Of a stretch of 64,000 bases of DNA, positions 47,266-58,906 are shown piece by piece. The notes under the pieces are model-generated. The model was not told the origin of the DNA and did no database searches. It saw only the letters and a list, made by a program, of their open reading frames with translations. Each line of letters starts with the position of its first letter. The stretch's first letter is position 1. This DNA comes from Phialemonium atrogriseum. Lineage: Eukaryota; Ascomycota; Sordariomycetes; Cephalothecales; Cephalothecaceae. The stretch covers positions 744,001 through 808,000 of the forward strand of contig NW_026848140.1 in the NCBI RefSeq assembly GCF_030411735.1, given 5' to 3'. The translations under genes were made by a program, and so were the position numbers.

Positions 47266-50185
47266 TCATAACCCGAAGTTGTCGTCCAAACCATCAAGGG
47301 AAAAGCCATCCGAAGTCGCACCAGCGGTCGTTCCAGGCAGTAGAGAGTTCGCGTACTCGAGACTGCCGACGCTCAAGCCCATGTCGCTCGACGCCAGATC
47401 TTCTCCTCCAGAACTTAAGCTCTCGTCGCTAAGGCTCAGGACACTCTGTGCCGAGGCACCAGTGGTTTCAAAGTCTCCCATGTTGAAGTTCGAGAGGTCC
47501 CAGGGGTCTGAAGACCAGTTCGAGGTTGGGGCAGGCGCCTCTGTCAGCGAGATCTTGGGTCCTCCGTATATAGCGTCATAGAGATTGAGCTGTCCATTGT
47601 CCAGCGAGCCCAGTAGCGCTTCCCATTCAGCCGTCGAGACGCTCGAGGCCTTCTGTGAACGCTGAGGGTAGAATTGATTCTGCTGCCCCTGGGGGGGACC
47701 CTGCTGCTGTCTCTGAGGAACGCTCTGCTGTTGTCCACGGCTCTGAACGGGCGACGAAGGCTGCTGATTATTCGAAGCTCCCGAGGCTAGAGACAAAAAA
47801 TCGAGGTTCTGCTTATGACTCGTGCCAGGCGTCGGGGACACCCTAGCAATTATTGCCGCCTGTGCGGCTTGGGCCTGGCTCAGGGATAGACGGTGATTGG
47901 GCCGGGGAAGGGGATGATCGTGTCTCCCACTATCCAAGGAAGGTCGGGATCGGACGCGGTACAGCTCAGGCCGGGTCTGTGCTAACTGTGGCATGGTCAT
48001 TCTGCGGAGCTTCTCTTGCTTCAAGAGCAGATCTGTCTCGCTCGCGCTGGCGCTCGCATGTCGACCGAGGGAGGAAGACACCTTATTGTGGGAGGCACGT
48101 GAGGTCGGGGGCGATGATCGGTTGGGTGGAGCCGCCATGCAGGCATCGGGACTTCGTCGTGCTGGTGCCGGGAATGACGACTGCGGCTGCGGCTGAGGCT
48201 GATCATCCAGGGTAATGAGCGTTCCGGCGATTTGCTTCAACTCGAGCGAACCAGGAGCCTTCGCCTTGTCGACTATCTTGATTACGGCATTGGCATATTT
48301 CTCGCTATCCTTCATCATTTTGCTCCCGTGCCCCAGATCCAGGCTCTGATATAGCAATGTCATGCCGCAGAGGACCAGGGTGTCGGTCTTATTTAGGCAA
48401 AATGAGAAGGACATATTCCTCTCCTCCAAAAGCTGGACGATCTGGACGATATGCTTGCTCGACTCGCCTATCGCGATGAGGGCAGGGGCAGATTTCGAGC
48501 CCAGGCTGGACCCTACAGCAGGCCGGTAGATGAGAGTCTTGGTGTAGTAATATGCGAGGGCCTTGGCAAATGGTTAGATTGCGAGATTGAGCTTGAGATA
48601 GGCTTCTAATTTTACTTACTAGCAGCGGAGATCGGCTCCCGGTCAAATCCGTCGAAGGCTTGTCTTGCTTGAAGGTGAGCTTCAGGTGTGAGGGCAGGTT
48701 ATCCGACCATTCGTCAAGCTCAGCCTGAAGCGCGGACATCTGTTGCAAAGACAACTCGTGCGATGTTGCTGCAGGGTAGTTCCTCTGGAGGACTCTTGCG
48801 AGGATGCGGGTCGCCCGGAAGAGAGCCAGCGCGCTTGATAGACGCGTGTGCTCACCGGGAAGACATGCTTCGAAGCCCTTCTCAGTCACGTACTCGTCGT
48901 CGGTGTCGGACGGGTACTCGGCGTGAATGTCGTCTTCTTTGAGAAGCTTGGGAAGACCAAGGATCGCGGCAGAGAAACTGACATGGTTAATATCTCATCT
49001 CATACGAGGGAATAGGGAAACGTAGATAGGGTAAAGTACATACCAGTCGAGTGTGTACAGGGTCCAGAACACCTTCTTCCGCGTCTCAATCGTCAAAGCG
49101 CCGAACGAGAAGCGCTTTTGACTCTGGTGCAACCCGAGGCGGTGAGACAGCCCAACGGCGATGCCCTTGTAGTGTTGCAATCGCTTGTAATCGGCTCTGA
49201 CGGTGCAGTACATCAAGGCAAGCACCAAGCACTGAAGAGTGATGACGGTGTTATCCATGATGATCGCGTCCAAGGACCTCTGCCATTGCAGCTCACAAGC
49301 GGAAATCTGCTCGAGATCGGGGTGCTCGCTTGATAGGGCGGCAATACAGAAGACAAGATGGAGCTGGGCAAGCTTATGGTTGTTTTTGATCTTCTCTGGA
49401 TCCGCCACAAATTCCTCGTAGACGCGTAGATATGTCGGCTTGTGGAGAACGGGGAATAAGGGAGCCCACTCCTGGAAGTAGACATTGACGCATCGATCGG
49501 TGAATAACCGCGCTGGGATTCTCATCGCCTGGGAGGGCGCTTTGGGGATGAGAGGATAGCACCCTTGAATGTGCAGGAATGTCTCGGGGAGAAAATCGGG
49601 GCAAGGCTTGCCGTTCTCCTGGACCTTCCGCTTGAACGCCTCTGCATCAGAAGTCAGTATAGGGGTCGCACCAAGCAGCGCATGGGGAGACTAACCGATG
49701 AATGCCCGGCCGCTGGAAGCGCCCATGAAATAAGAATCGGAATTCTCGACTCCAAGGAGGAGAGGCGAGGCTTGGACGCGGAAAGTGTCCTCTTTCGGAC
49801 GTGGGCTCGGGTCCCTCTGGTCGCCAGATGACGTGTGCGGGCTCTGCTTGGGCGCAGCAGGCGTGCGTGCATTGTTGCCATGCATCCTTGAGAGCATGTC
49901 GATCTTCTCATCCTTCTCGTCGAGCAGGTCCTTCAGTTCCCGAACTTCCGACTCCAACTGCCGCACGCGTTCCTCCAGCGACTCTGTGTATCCACGTGGG
50001 AAGGCCCTTCTACTGAGCTTGTCGCTGGTGCGACATTCGAAACCGACATTGGCGCACTGCGAGCAACACGGGCGGATGCCATCACAACGGATCTTCTTGC
50101 TGCGGCAGCGATCGCAAGCCTGGGCGATGCGGCTCTGGGAGCTGGTGCCTACCTTGATAACCTTCATAGGTAGGATTCCCGGCAT
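47266..50185 (-). CDS. facB: Zn2Cys6 regulator of acetate and gluconeogenic genes, Cat8/FacB type
   Basis: FacB/Cat8 proteins activate acetate use, the glyoxylate cycle and gluconeogenesis. Four minus-strand exons (50185-49696, 49641-49044, 48977-48620, 48561-47266) join to 913 aa. The binuclear zinc cluster has C24, C27, C34, C41, C44 and C51 in ACDRCRSKKIRCDGIRP. The adjacent DKLSRRAFPRGYTESLEERV and the leucine-rich coiled coil at about 70-100 are characteristic of FacB/Cat8. The middle region is the fungal transcription-factor homology domain (VNVYFQEWAPLFPVLHKPTY). The last 350 residues are Ser/Gln-rich with acidic patches (DPWDLSNFNMGDFE, end LDGLDDNFGL) and probably activate transcription. 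Introns split codons for Glu and Cys that read through cleanly. Confidence 0.92.
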
Positions 50186-52387
50186 TTTCGCAGCGAGGGG
50201 TGCCCTCGACGTTCTCGTCTATCCTTCAAGTTCCTCCGGAGTGGTGGTCGAGTTTGAGTGGAGTTGAGTTGTGTGATTGACAGAAGAGGCCGAAGCAGGG
50301 GCCGAAGGGTGAGGCGAGGCGCGGCTAGTAAACGGACACAACGCTAAGCAGGCTGTAAACGGATAGAAGCATTTGTCCTTATTGGTGGGGCGCGTAAAAT
50401 CTGCTGTATGCACAATGTCGTCGAGAAATAGCAAGTCTGTCGTTGCAGCGTCGAAATAACAGAGGTTCCTTCACAAAGGAGCAAGAGTCATGGGCGGCCG
50501 TTGAAAGGGCGGGGGGTGTGAGCGACTTTTATTACGAAAGACTTAGACAGACCTTTGGCACAGAGGATGGGCGAGCGAAAAAGCGAGATAGGTTGCCGGG
50601 GTGCTCAAGCCCACAGAATCTGGGGGAGGGTGGCATCGCCCAATCAGGAGCTTGATCGGCAACTACTTCTAGAACTGGGTCCCCATGAACCCCAACCCTC
50701 TTTCCCCCGCCTAACCGGCGAATGGTGACCCACTTGCGGATGGTTCGTTCGGGGAAAGCTGGGGGAGGGATTACAAGGGAGACGTGATACGGAAGTTTGC
50801 GCAGAAAAATGGCACCACTTTTCACCAACAGCCCTAGAAGAGAGGCCTGGTATCCAAGAGTCCAGCCATTGACAGCCAGCCGACTATCTGAATACCTCGC
50901 CACCCCTACGACCAGACACGCTAACCCCGGAATCTGCGGGTGGAGGCGAATGGCATCATATCACAGGTGGATGGAAGGTTGGCCCAGGCGTCGTCGGTCG
51001 ATGTCCGACATCTTCCGTTTGGGCGCACTGGCATTGGCCCATTTCTTGTAGCAGTTACCTAACTACACTATCCCCCCTACGTGAAAATGCTCTGGAAGTA
51101 GGTTCTTGGCATCTGGGACAGAGCTATATGCCCCCTCAGTTATTGCATTCTTCGACTTGACCGAAGCAATCATGAAGAGCAATGGCCAAGACTATGATGA
51201 CTCCAAGTTGCTGGGCGGTAAAAACACGCCCACGAGTGTACACAGCATGAGGAAGTGATCTTCCCGCTCATGCTTGTCTGCTGTTGGAAACCATGACGTA
51301 CATACCTCCTCGACGATAAGTAGAAAACCAAAGATAAACAAGCCAGCGAAAGTAGGTAGCACACGATAGGTACTAAAGGACTCGATCGATGCTCTGGACC
51401 AGAGTCCAGGCAGTGGCAACTAACTCCATATAGACACGGACACCGTCCACAACTATAGAAAGTTGAAAGATTTCAAATTCAAACATGAGGATCGCCTCCG
51501 CAAAATCCACGACAGATTGCTTTTATTAGGGTGTGCCAAGCTGCCAGGCACAGATGAGAGTGCGGGCGAGAGGCAGGCGGATCTGCTGGACTTGGCTCCT
51601 TCGTCGAGTCTCCAATATAACCAAGATTGGGAGTGCTGACCGAGATATTGCTTGGATATGGCAGCGATATTGCCCCAGTCACTCATGCTAGTTCAGGGAA
51701 ATCCAACTTGCCAAGCTGCCAACCAATCGAAAGCTGCTTGTTATTGCCTGCGGCAAATGCTGTAGCCCTGGAGGAGATATCCTAGAAGCTTGAATCAAGT
51801 CCATATTACAAGGCCATTCAGGGATTCGCAAAGACAGCTAACCCATGATGCTTCTTTCATTCGAGACCCGTCGCCTCCCCCGCACTTCCCAAGCTCGGGC
51901 GAGGCCTAGCAAGTTAGAAAATAGACGGGACTAATCGGCAAAAGTCCGTCGTTCCTTGCATATGCACTAATCATGTGATCCCCACAGCCCAATAAAACTG
52001 TATCACACTTTTCGCTCCACTGGACCGTTTTTATCCTCCGGGTGAAGGTTCGATAGCCAATCTCCTCGAATAAAAGGGATAACGGTAGCGGTCAGTATAC
52101 GTCGCACACTCGAGTTGAATAGTGTTCTGGAACGGCTACATGTAGCCCAGAGAGCGCACCGATGATCCCTTCCATTTTCCGCCAAAGAAATGGGAGCTAG
52201 GCAGGCAATCGGCGTCATATAGGTTGATAATCGTGTGACCAAAGTTGGTGTACAACGTAATCCGTACTTGGGACGCCGATCCGCTAATCGGCCATGACTA
52301 AGTCGCACACCAACAGCAACGGACGCTTGAATCTCGACCCCGGAATTGATTTCTGAAGCACTTCGCAGGCTTTCGGAGATCGGTCAA
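50186..52387. other. 2.2-kb intergenic region upstream of facB
   Basis: The right-hand part flanks the SET gene terminus. Several open frames of 60-120 codons occur on both strands, but none has recognisable motifs or splice continuity. A long promoter and leader for the regulator gene is plausible. Confidence 0.5.
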
Positions 52388-54039
52388 TCAGCTGAAGTCA
52401 TCCTCATCGTCATTGGGCGCCTCTCGGTCAACTAGGTCAGATTCGGTAGCTTCCATCGATCCGAGGTAGGACAACACGTGTTCGTCCGTAGCTAGCGTGC
52501 TTTTCTACATCAAGATGGGAGTCGTCAGCCACCTCCATATACGACGGAGCGTCGCATTGGGACTCGAGAAGTGTTTCGTGCAGCAGCAGGAAGACCCTAA
52601 CTGGACCTGGCCTCGGTCAACGGGCTGGGCTTACCTCATTCTCCAGATGTTCCACCCCCTTTTCTAATAAGCTCGTTTCGATTTCGCGGAGCGATGTCGC
52701 TGCTCTCATGCATGTTTCGCGTATGTTCGATACCCCGGTATCTGTTGTGTCGAGAGACACGACCGACTGCATCCGCTGCAGGTGGGTGTACAAGCAGCCT
52801 TGCACCACTGTAACCACTCGGAGTTTGAAGACGCCCCAGAGTTCGTGGCTCCGAATCAGTGCTTCGAAATCGTTTGCACGGTCGGTAACATCCTCGTCCA
52901 TCCAGAAGAGTCGCAGCTGCCGGGTTCCTTCGGTGTCCTGCAAGACCCTAAATTCCAACCCATCTTCCTCGTTGACACACATCAGATACGCGAACGGACC
53001 TTTCCATTCAATGTCACCCTCGCTGTTCAGTGCCACGTGGACTTTAGGCTGTCCTCCGAAAACAAAAAGCTTTGCCTTTGCTAATGGATCGTCCGGGAAA
53101 GTCTCCAACGGGAGGGTAAGGCTTCCCTTTCTCGAGGCATCATCCAGGAACCCATAGCTGAAAAGCATTTCTGCAGCGGACTTGTCGTCCCCATAACTGA
53201 TCGTTATCTCGTCGCCCTTGGAAACACTGATGCCCGGTCTGAGTAATAACCTCACATCATCTCCTGAGCGTTCCTCATAGTAAGCTGTTGGGTTGCTCGA
53301 GTGGTTGACCATGTCGATGCACGGGACCATCGCTTCTCCCGAACTGGGCAGTTCTAAACAACGGGATCGGTACCAAGCGTCGAGAAGGGTCCAGTCTCTG
53401 AACCGTATCGCACCTGTTTCCCAGAGCACGCTGTTCCAGAAGGGTATGTCGGATGATTTATCCTGTATAAACTCAAACTCAGATGCCAGCGTAGAGAGCT
53501 TGGCCTTCAGGGCTGATTCCAGCGATGTTCCCGCCAGAAGCAGTCTCTCGTCCTCGGTCCATAACGTGGGCACAGGAACCTCGCCTGGCAAGAACTTGAT
53601 GTACTCGGTCCATGGGTTCGACACTCCGGCTGATGAATGACTCCCAGCAGAAGCGTGAGCCAACTGCACAAGGAGGAACAACAAGATGTCTCCTCTAGTC
53701 GACTATGGTCTTGTTTAGCCCGACAACCAGCAAGGGAGGTTGACCCCACAGCATCAGACGGGACAATACCTCGTGCCCAGCAACATCAAGCAACTGCCTG
53801 AAGTTTCGATCCTCCTTGGCATATACCTCCACCGCCTCCTTGTTGAGGATAATACTGCTCGGGATTGTGACCAAGGCGGGGATATCAGAGTTCCCATCTG
53901 TCGTAGTCAAGCTCCGGCCAATGAGCAGGCCGAACCCCCTTCCCTCCCCCGTCTTTGCGATCTCGGTGTCGACAAAGCAAACATTGTTTAGAAGGGACCA
54001 CGCCGGAAGGGCTTCAATTGGGATCTCTGATCGAGGCAT
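52388..54039 (-). CDS. SET-domain protein lysine methyltransferase (Rkm/LSMT-like)
   Basis: Proteins of this class methylate lysines on ribosomal proteins or other non-histone targets. Minus-strand exons are 54039-53750, 53694-52635 and 52504-52388, giving about 488 aa. The split SET domain begins LPAWSLLNNVCF and includes RGFGLLIGRSL. The core has VPCIDMVNHSSNPTAYYEER and GDEITISYGDDKSAAEMLFS with the YGFLDD turn, followed by a Rubisco-LSMT-like substrate-binding region. The last exon is acidic (ending NDDEDDFS). The first intron is uncertain: I used GTGGGG at 53749 (55-nt intron, branch CTAAAC), but other donors within 40 bp also keep frame. The target is unknown. The gene is divergent from the YchF-like GTPase with 290 bp between starts. 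Confidence 0.82.
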
Positions 54040-54329
54040 GGTATGAGAGACGTTAGCACGTTAGCTGCGCAAGCCTCGGGATATATGTGTCTGTCCCGCG
54101 GGTCCCCAGCGTTGAATCGGAACAAGATATCCGTAGTGGATATGTGCGTCTCCGAATCGGATAGTTACATACACTCAATAAACTACTTATCTTATCTCGA
54201 CCTGGCATCCCACCCATGGTGGGGCGGAGATTTTCGCAACTTAGAGCCTCGAACAACTTTACTTTGATCACCCCGCCAACTTTTCTCCCCCCCCCCGCCC
54301 CCGCCCGGTCAGTCTGGAATCCGCATACA
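54040..54329. promoter_or_regulatory. compact divergent promoter, SET gene and YchF-like GTPase
   Basis: Only 290 bp separate the two start codons, so the genes probably share control elements. A C10 run at 54287-54296 lies about 35 bp before the GTPase ATG. Confidence 0.5.
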
Positions 54330-55807
54330 ATGCCTCGAGATCCTCTCATCGGACTAGTGGGCAAGCCCAGTGCCGGCAAGTCGAGCACCTTAAACTCTCT
54401 GACCGATGCTTCCTCCAAAGTTGGTTCGTACCCCGCCTACCCTCCAAGCGCAAGCCAACTCGGCGAAGATGGGCCCCGGCGCTGATATAGCTATTATCCA
54501 GGAAATTTCCCGTACGGTACTCCCGTCGAGCAAGCCCTACCAGGCCCAGGCTAACATATGACAACCGTTCCGGACCACCAGCTTCACCACCATCGACCCA
54601 CAACGCGCCGTCGGCTACCTACAGATCGCCTGCGCCTGCGCCCGGTACGGCGTGTCCGACCGGTGCAAGCCCAACTATGGCTCCTGCATCGAGGGCCAGC
54701 GCTCTGTGCCGATCGAGCTCCTGGATGTGGCCGGTCTGGTGCCAGGGGCCCACGAGGGCAAGGGGCTGGGGAACAAGTTCCTCGACGACCTGCGGCACGC
54801 CGACGCGCTGATCCACGTGGTGGACGTGTCCGGCACGACGGACGCCGAGGGCAAGAACACGCGCGGCTACGACCCCTCGGTGGACATCGCCTGGTTGCGG
54901 TCCGAGATCGTCGCCTGGATCAAGGGGAACCTGATGGAGCGGTGGGGGAGCATCCGGCGACGGCACATCGCGACCAAGTCAACGGCCGTCGAGACGCTGC
55001 AGGGCCAGTTCAGCGGGTACGGGAGCACGAGCTCGCTCGTGGCGCGCACGCTGGACAGGATGGGCATGAAGGAGCCGCTGGAGGATTGGGACGAGGCGAC
55101 GATCGAGCGGGTGGTGAACGCCTTTACTGACGAGAAGTTCCCGACCGTCATCGCGCTGAACAAGATCGACCACCCGGACGCGGACAAGAACATCGCCAAG
55201 ATTGCGAAGATGCAGGACCCGAATTCTATCGTTCTGTGCTCAGCTATCTCAGAGACCTTTCTGAGGAGGATGGCAAAACAGGGGTATATCCGGTATACAG
55301 AAGGAAGCGAGTTCGTGGATACAAGAGAAGACCTCATCGCAGATGGGGATCCGGATGGTGGGGGTCTGAAGGAGCTCGACGAGAAGAACCGAAATAGGAT
55401 AGAGAACCTGAAAGACATGGTTCTCTATCGTTTTGGGTCCACTGGTGTGGTGCAAGTGCTGTCAAAAGCCGCCGAGATATTGGGACTCGTTCCTGTCTTC
55501 CCTGTGCGGAATTCGACGAGTTTCGCATCCGGGGCGACAGACTCCAAGGCAGTCTTTCGAGATTGCGTCCTGGTCAAGAAGAACACGACAGTGGCAGACG
55601 TCGGGAGGAAACTCATGGGAGATGCCCCCATTGCCTATATCGAGGGTGCCGGGGGACAACGAGTTGCTGAGGACCAGATTGTATCTGTGGGGAAGAACGA
55701 CGTGAGCCGAACCCCCCCCCCCACCCCCCCCCCCCTCCTTCGTATGACCCTAGTTGCGATTGCTAACTATCTGCCAGGTCCTGTCTTTCAAGATTGGGCG
55801 GTCATGA
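54330..55807 (+). CDS. YchF/Obg-family GTPase, YGR210C type
   Basis: This is the fungal/archaeal branch of the YchF group, ribosome-associated GTPases of unclear role. Exons 54330-54423, 54502-54511 (10 nt), 54582-55701 and 55778-55807 join to 417 aa; the yeast protein is about 411. The G1 loop is GLVGKPSAGKSS; GNFPFTTIDPQRAVGYL is the switch region and exists only if the 10-nt exon is included. G3 is LDVAGLVPGAHEGKG and G4 is NKID. The C-terminal TGS domain contains FRDCVLVKKNTTVADVGRKL and ends VLSFKIGRS. G4 NKID rather than NxxE distinguishes it from Ola1. Intron 3 holds C11 and C12 runs. Confidence 0.93.
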
Positions 55808-56563
55808 CAACGCTGTACGGCCCCTCCCTGGCGTGTCACGTTTCCCGCGCCACGAGAAGGTTTCCATTCTGGCAGCATGCCAGAACATTGCTACCAAGTG
55901 GTGGCTGCAGGCATGCATCACAGATACTTGCGCTGTGGTGGTCGACCAAGGACCTATTGCTGCATGTAGGCCTGCTTCACGCGATGAGGTCTTAGCCTTT
56001 CTCTCACAGGGCCACGAAGGATATCCTAGTTGGATCCAGGTTCAAACGATCTACTACCGGAGGTACATTTGCACTAGTCAGTACGATACCCGGAATGCAC
56101 TGTTATATCATACCGCCCCGAATAATATGTATGAGCTAAACTGTTCAGGACCTATAAGGAGACACGAAGCGCAGTTCTCTCATATAGGGCTAGAGTTCAT
56201 ATTTATGATCTTCGATCTAGAATATACCAACCTTCTAATGACTACACGATTCACCAACCCCGAATGAGTACGTGACAATAAACCCGTCGAATGCTGGTCT
56301 CTGCATGCCTAAAAATGATTCTTGGGGACAATCCTCTTCATCCAGTCTCCTACCAACCTGAGATTCCTGGGAATCTCACTTTGTCGAGTGAGTTATCAGA
56401 TAACCTACAGACAGCCATTACAGTGCCCTTGAAGAATTCCTTGGTGTCGCAAAAACTCATTCAATAGGCATGATGAAAGGGTGACCGTCGTTGGCGGTTT
56501 GCTGAGGCGACTGTCTGGCAACAGTAGCCCCATCACCTGCCCATGGGAATCGTACACTACTGA
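55808..56563. other. GTPase 3' flank
   Basis: A 157-codon open frame (55794-56267) overlaps the GTPase last exon in another frame. It has no family resemblance, and I treat it as noise. Nothing else is supported. Confidence 0.5.
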
Positions 56564-57149
56564 TCAAGAGTCGCCGTGATCACCGTAAGGCTTCCCGTTG
56601 TAGCCGAGGAAGAAGCACTCGTTAGACAATGGGATGCCTATGTATTTGTCGTCGGTAAGCCTGCAATTGGCCTTGACACGCCCCGCCGTCGCTTTCGTCT
56701 TCTTGCTGAGCTTGGGGGCTAGGTCTCTAGCAGCCAGGCCTTTCAGAGACTTGTCTAAGGACCTGGGTCGAGATAGGCTGGTCCTGTTAGGAAGGGCCAT
56801 CATTATTAGCACCGTCAACCTGGGCTGCCTTGAGGGTGGGGCGGACAGCCGAGACTTCTGGCGGCCAGCCACGACCTGAGATAGGTGAGTACGGCGGCAG
56901 GTACAGGGGCTTGGTTGTCCCGCCAACTATAAACTGCCGGTGATGGGCTTCTGGGCCCTCGGTGGTTAGCTGGCCGAGGACCTGACAGAACAGGTCTCTT
57001 CGCATGCAACAGTCATGGTGCCGTACACTACTGTGCTTCGTAGCAGCTTCAAGCGAACCAGCGGAGATACAGGGAGACAACATCACCAGGCACAGGGAAA
57101 ATATATAGCACTTTTGATCAAAACACTTCCGCAGATATTCTCGGGACAC
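56564..57149 (-). CDS. possible small secreted protein, model uncertain
   Basis: I do not recognise this gene. A minus-strand frame starts at 57149 with a basic segment and a hydrophobic stretch, CYIFSLCLVMLSPCISAGS, that would work as a signal peptide. A tentative two-exon model (57149-56893, 56783-56564) joins a GTACTC donor to a CCTAACAG acceptor with branch TGCTAAT, giving 158 aa. The C-terminus KANCRLTDDKYIGIPLSNEC plus FFLGYNGKPYGDHGDS looks protein-like rather than random. The donor is weak and no homologue comes to mind, so the first exon could be wrong. Confidence 0.33.
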
Positions 57150-57236
57150 ATGTAGAATCCTTCTATCTATGATGTACTTTCCGGAACCCGAAACGCCACA
57201 AAGAAGTCACCCACCATCGCCTGAGCTTTATACGTC

Positions 57237-58906
57237 TTAGTTCAACGCAGTCGCGGGCAAGGTTGCCACCTTCTCCTTGTACAACTTCTCGGCTCCCGCC
57301 CAGACTGGGTCGCTGCGCCAGTCCTTGAGGGTGAGGAGGTACGGCAGCAGGTCGTTGCTGAAAGTGTCGGACGCTTCCCTCGGCAGCAGGCTGGGGAGGT
57401 GATCAATGCTGATGACGCTCACTGCGGGTTCCTTCTCCAACCCTTCCACCATGACCGTTGGCTTCTCAAACGTGGTGGTGATGGTGTACACCGGGACTAA
57501 AAATCCGTCAGTTAGGTTACAGCTGACCAAGCAGTGGTGATCCGGAAACCGTACCTGGGGTCAAGGGATTGGTCGAGTCGGCGCTGACATCACAGAGCAC
57601 GGAAAGCTTCCGGTCTGCGGTCTTGTTCAGGCTCTCCAAGGTCACAAACGGCGGAATTGGGCTGCTCCTGTTGAGCAGACGATCCGTCTTAGTAAGGTCT
57701 CTCACGTAGCCCGAGGAGATAGGGTTGGGGGAAAGCGCCCGGTCCTCATCCTAGAATCGGATTCCTATCGCCTCAAAACGGAGTTCTGGCCGAGGGTCAC
57801 TTACAGGTAGATGCAGTTAATGAAGATATCGCTCTCGGCAACCTGTATCCACCTGTTAGCAGCGCCTCTACAAGCATCATCGGGGGTAAGAACCAACCTC
57901 CTTGAATGGGCCACCAGGGGCTGTCTCCGCGAGATCCCACTTCAGGATATTCTCGTCTGGAATGCCAACCTTTTGGCACATGTCCACTGCTCCCCTGCCA
58001 CACCTGCCAAGGGCGCCGATAACAATCACCCGGGGGATGCGGCCGGCCTTGCCTTGTCCCTCGGCGAAGACCTCCTTCACATGGGCGATGAGGGCGGCCT
58101 CGTTGGGAAAACTCTCGACCGATGAGAGTTGGCTGCCCTTGCTCACCTGCAACGCCCAGTTCTTGATGGCAAGCGCAGCGCCACTACACGAGTTAGCCGG
58201 GTACAAGGACGAGTCTTGTTGTGGGCAACTGACGCGAAACCTGCCCAGAATCCAAATGCCGCTGAGAACAGTTAGCGTCGAGACCTTGACCGCATATGTG
58301 GCTATCACAAATGGCTACTCACCGACTCTGCGTCCGTCCTTCTCGAGGAACTCGAGATCGAGAAGGGTGCCTCCTCCACGGCTGTACCTGCTCAGCACCT
58401 TGTCCCAGCCATGCTGGTTCTTGAAGCAGTGAGCACTGTAAATGTTAGATCATCCCCTGGAGCGAGCAGGACACCAATTGGCCTCCATTGAATGCCAAGG
58501 CACATACAATTGCACATGGGTGTGCTTGAGAGCGACTTTCCATCCGTTAGCCGGGTCAGGCCGAACCTGAGCGAGAGATGGCCCAGTGACTCACAGTCCT
58601 TCTCCTCGAGCTCCTTCAGACCGACAATGATGTGCTCCTTCGGAGCATCAACCCAGCTCCCAGTGGGCACGAGAGAAGCGCCGACAGCTTCGAACTCGGA
58701 GTCCTCGAAGATGCGCTGGGGATCGCGCTCAACATTGACAGTATATCCGGCTTCAATAAGATCCTAAAATGCACCGCGATTAGAAAGCCCTCAATATGCT
58801 TAAGGTGTGTCTCTCTAACCTTGGTAGTCGAAGGAGTCAGAGCGCTACGATGTTCGAGGGGCTTCGTCTCAGCGCGGAGATGGAGCACGTTTGTAGGGGC
58901 AGCCAT
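57237..58906 (-). CDS. LYS1: saccharopine dehydrogenase (NAD+, L-lysine-forming)
   Basis: Lys1 catalyses the last step of the fungal alpha-aminoadipate pathway, splitting saccharopine to lysine and 2-oxoglutarate. Nine minus-strand exons (58906-58820, 58763-58595, 58535-58508, 58435-58323, 58261-58234, 58183-57898, 57842-57805, 57667-57555, 57496-57237) join to exactly 373 aa, the length of yeast Lys1. Three exons are only 28, 28 and 38 nt. Conserved stretches are LRAETKPLEHRSALTP, KHTHVQFAHCFKNQ, YSRGGGTLLDLEFL, AAFGFWAGFAGAALAIK, VIVIGALGRCGRGAVDMC (NAD-binding) and LSVLCDVSADSTNPLTP. The C-terminus ATALN differs from the SRL-type peroxisomal signal of yeasts. The start has the context CCACCATGG. 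Confidence 0.96.

Noticed and set aside
55794..56267. 157-codon plus-strand frame after the GTPase gene
   Set aside because: It overlaps the final GTPase exon in another frame and shows no family features.
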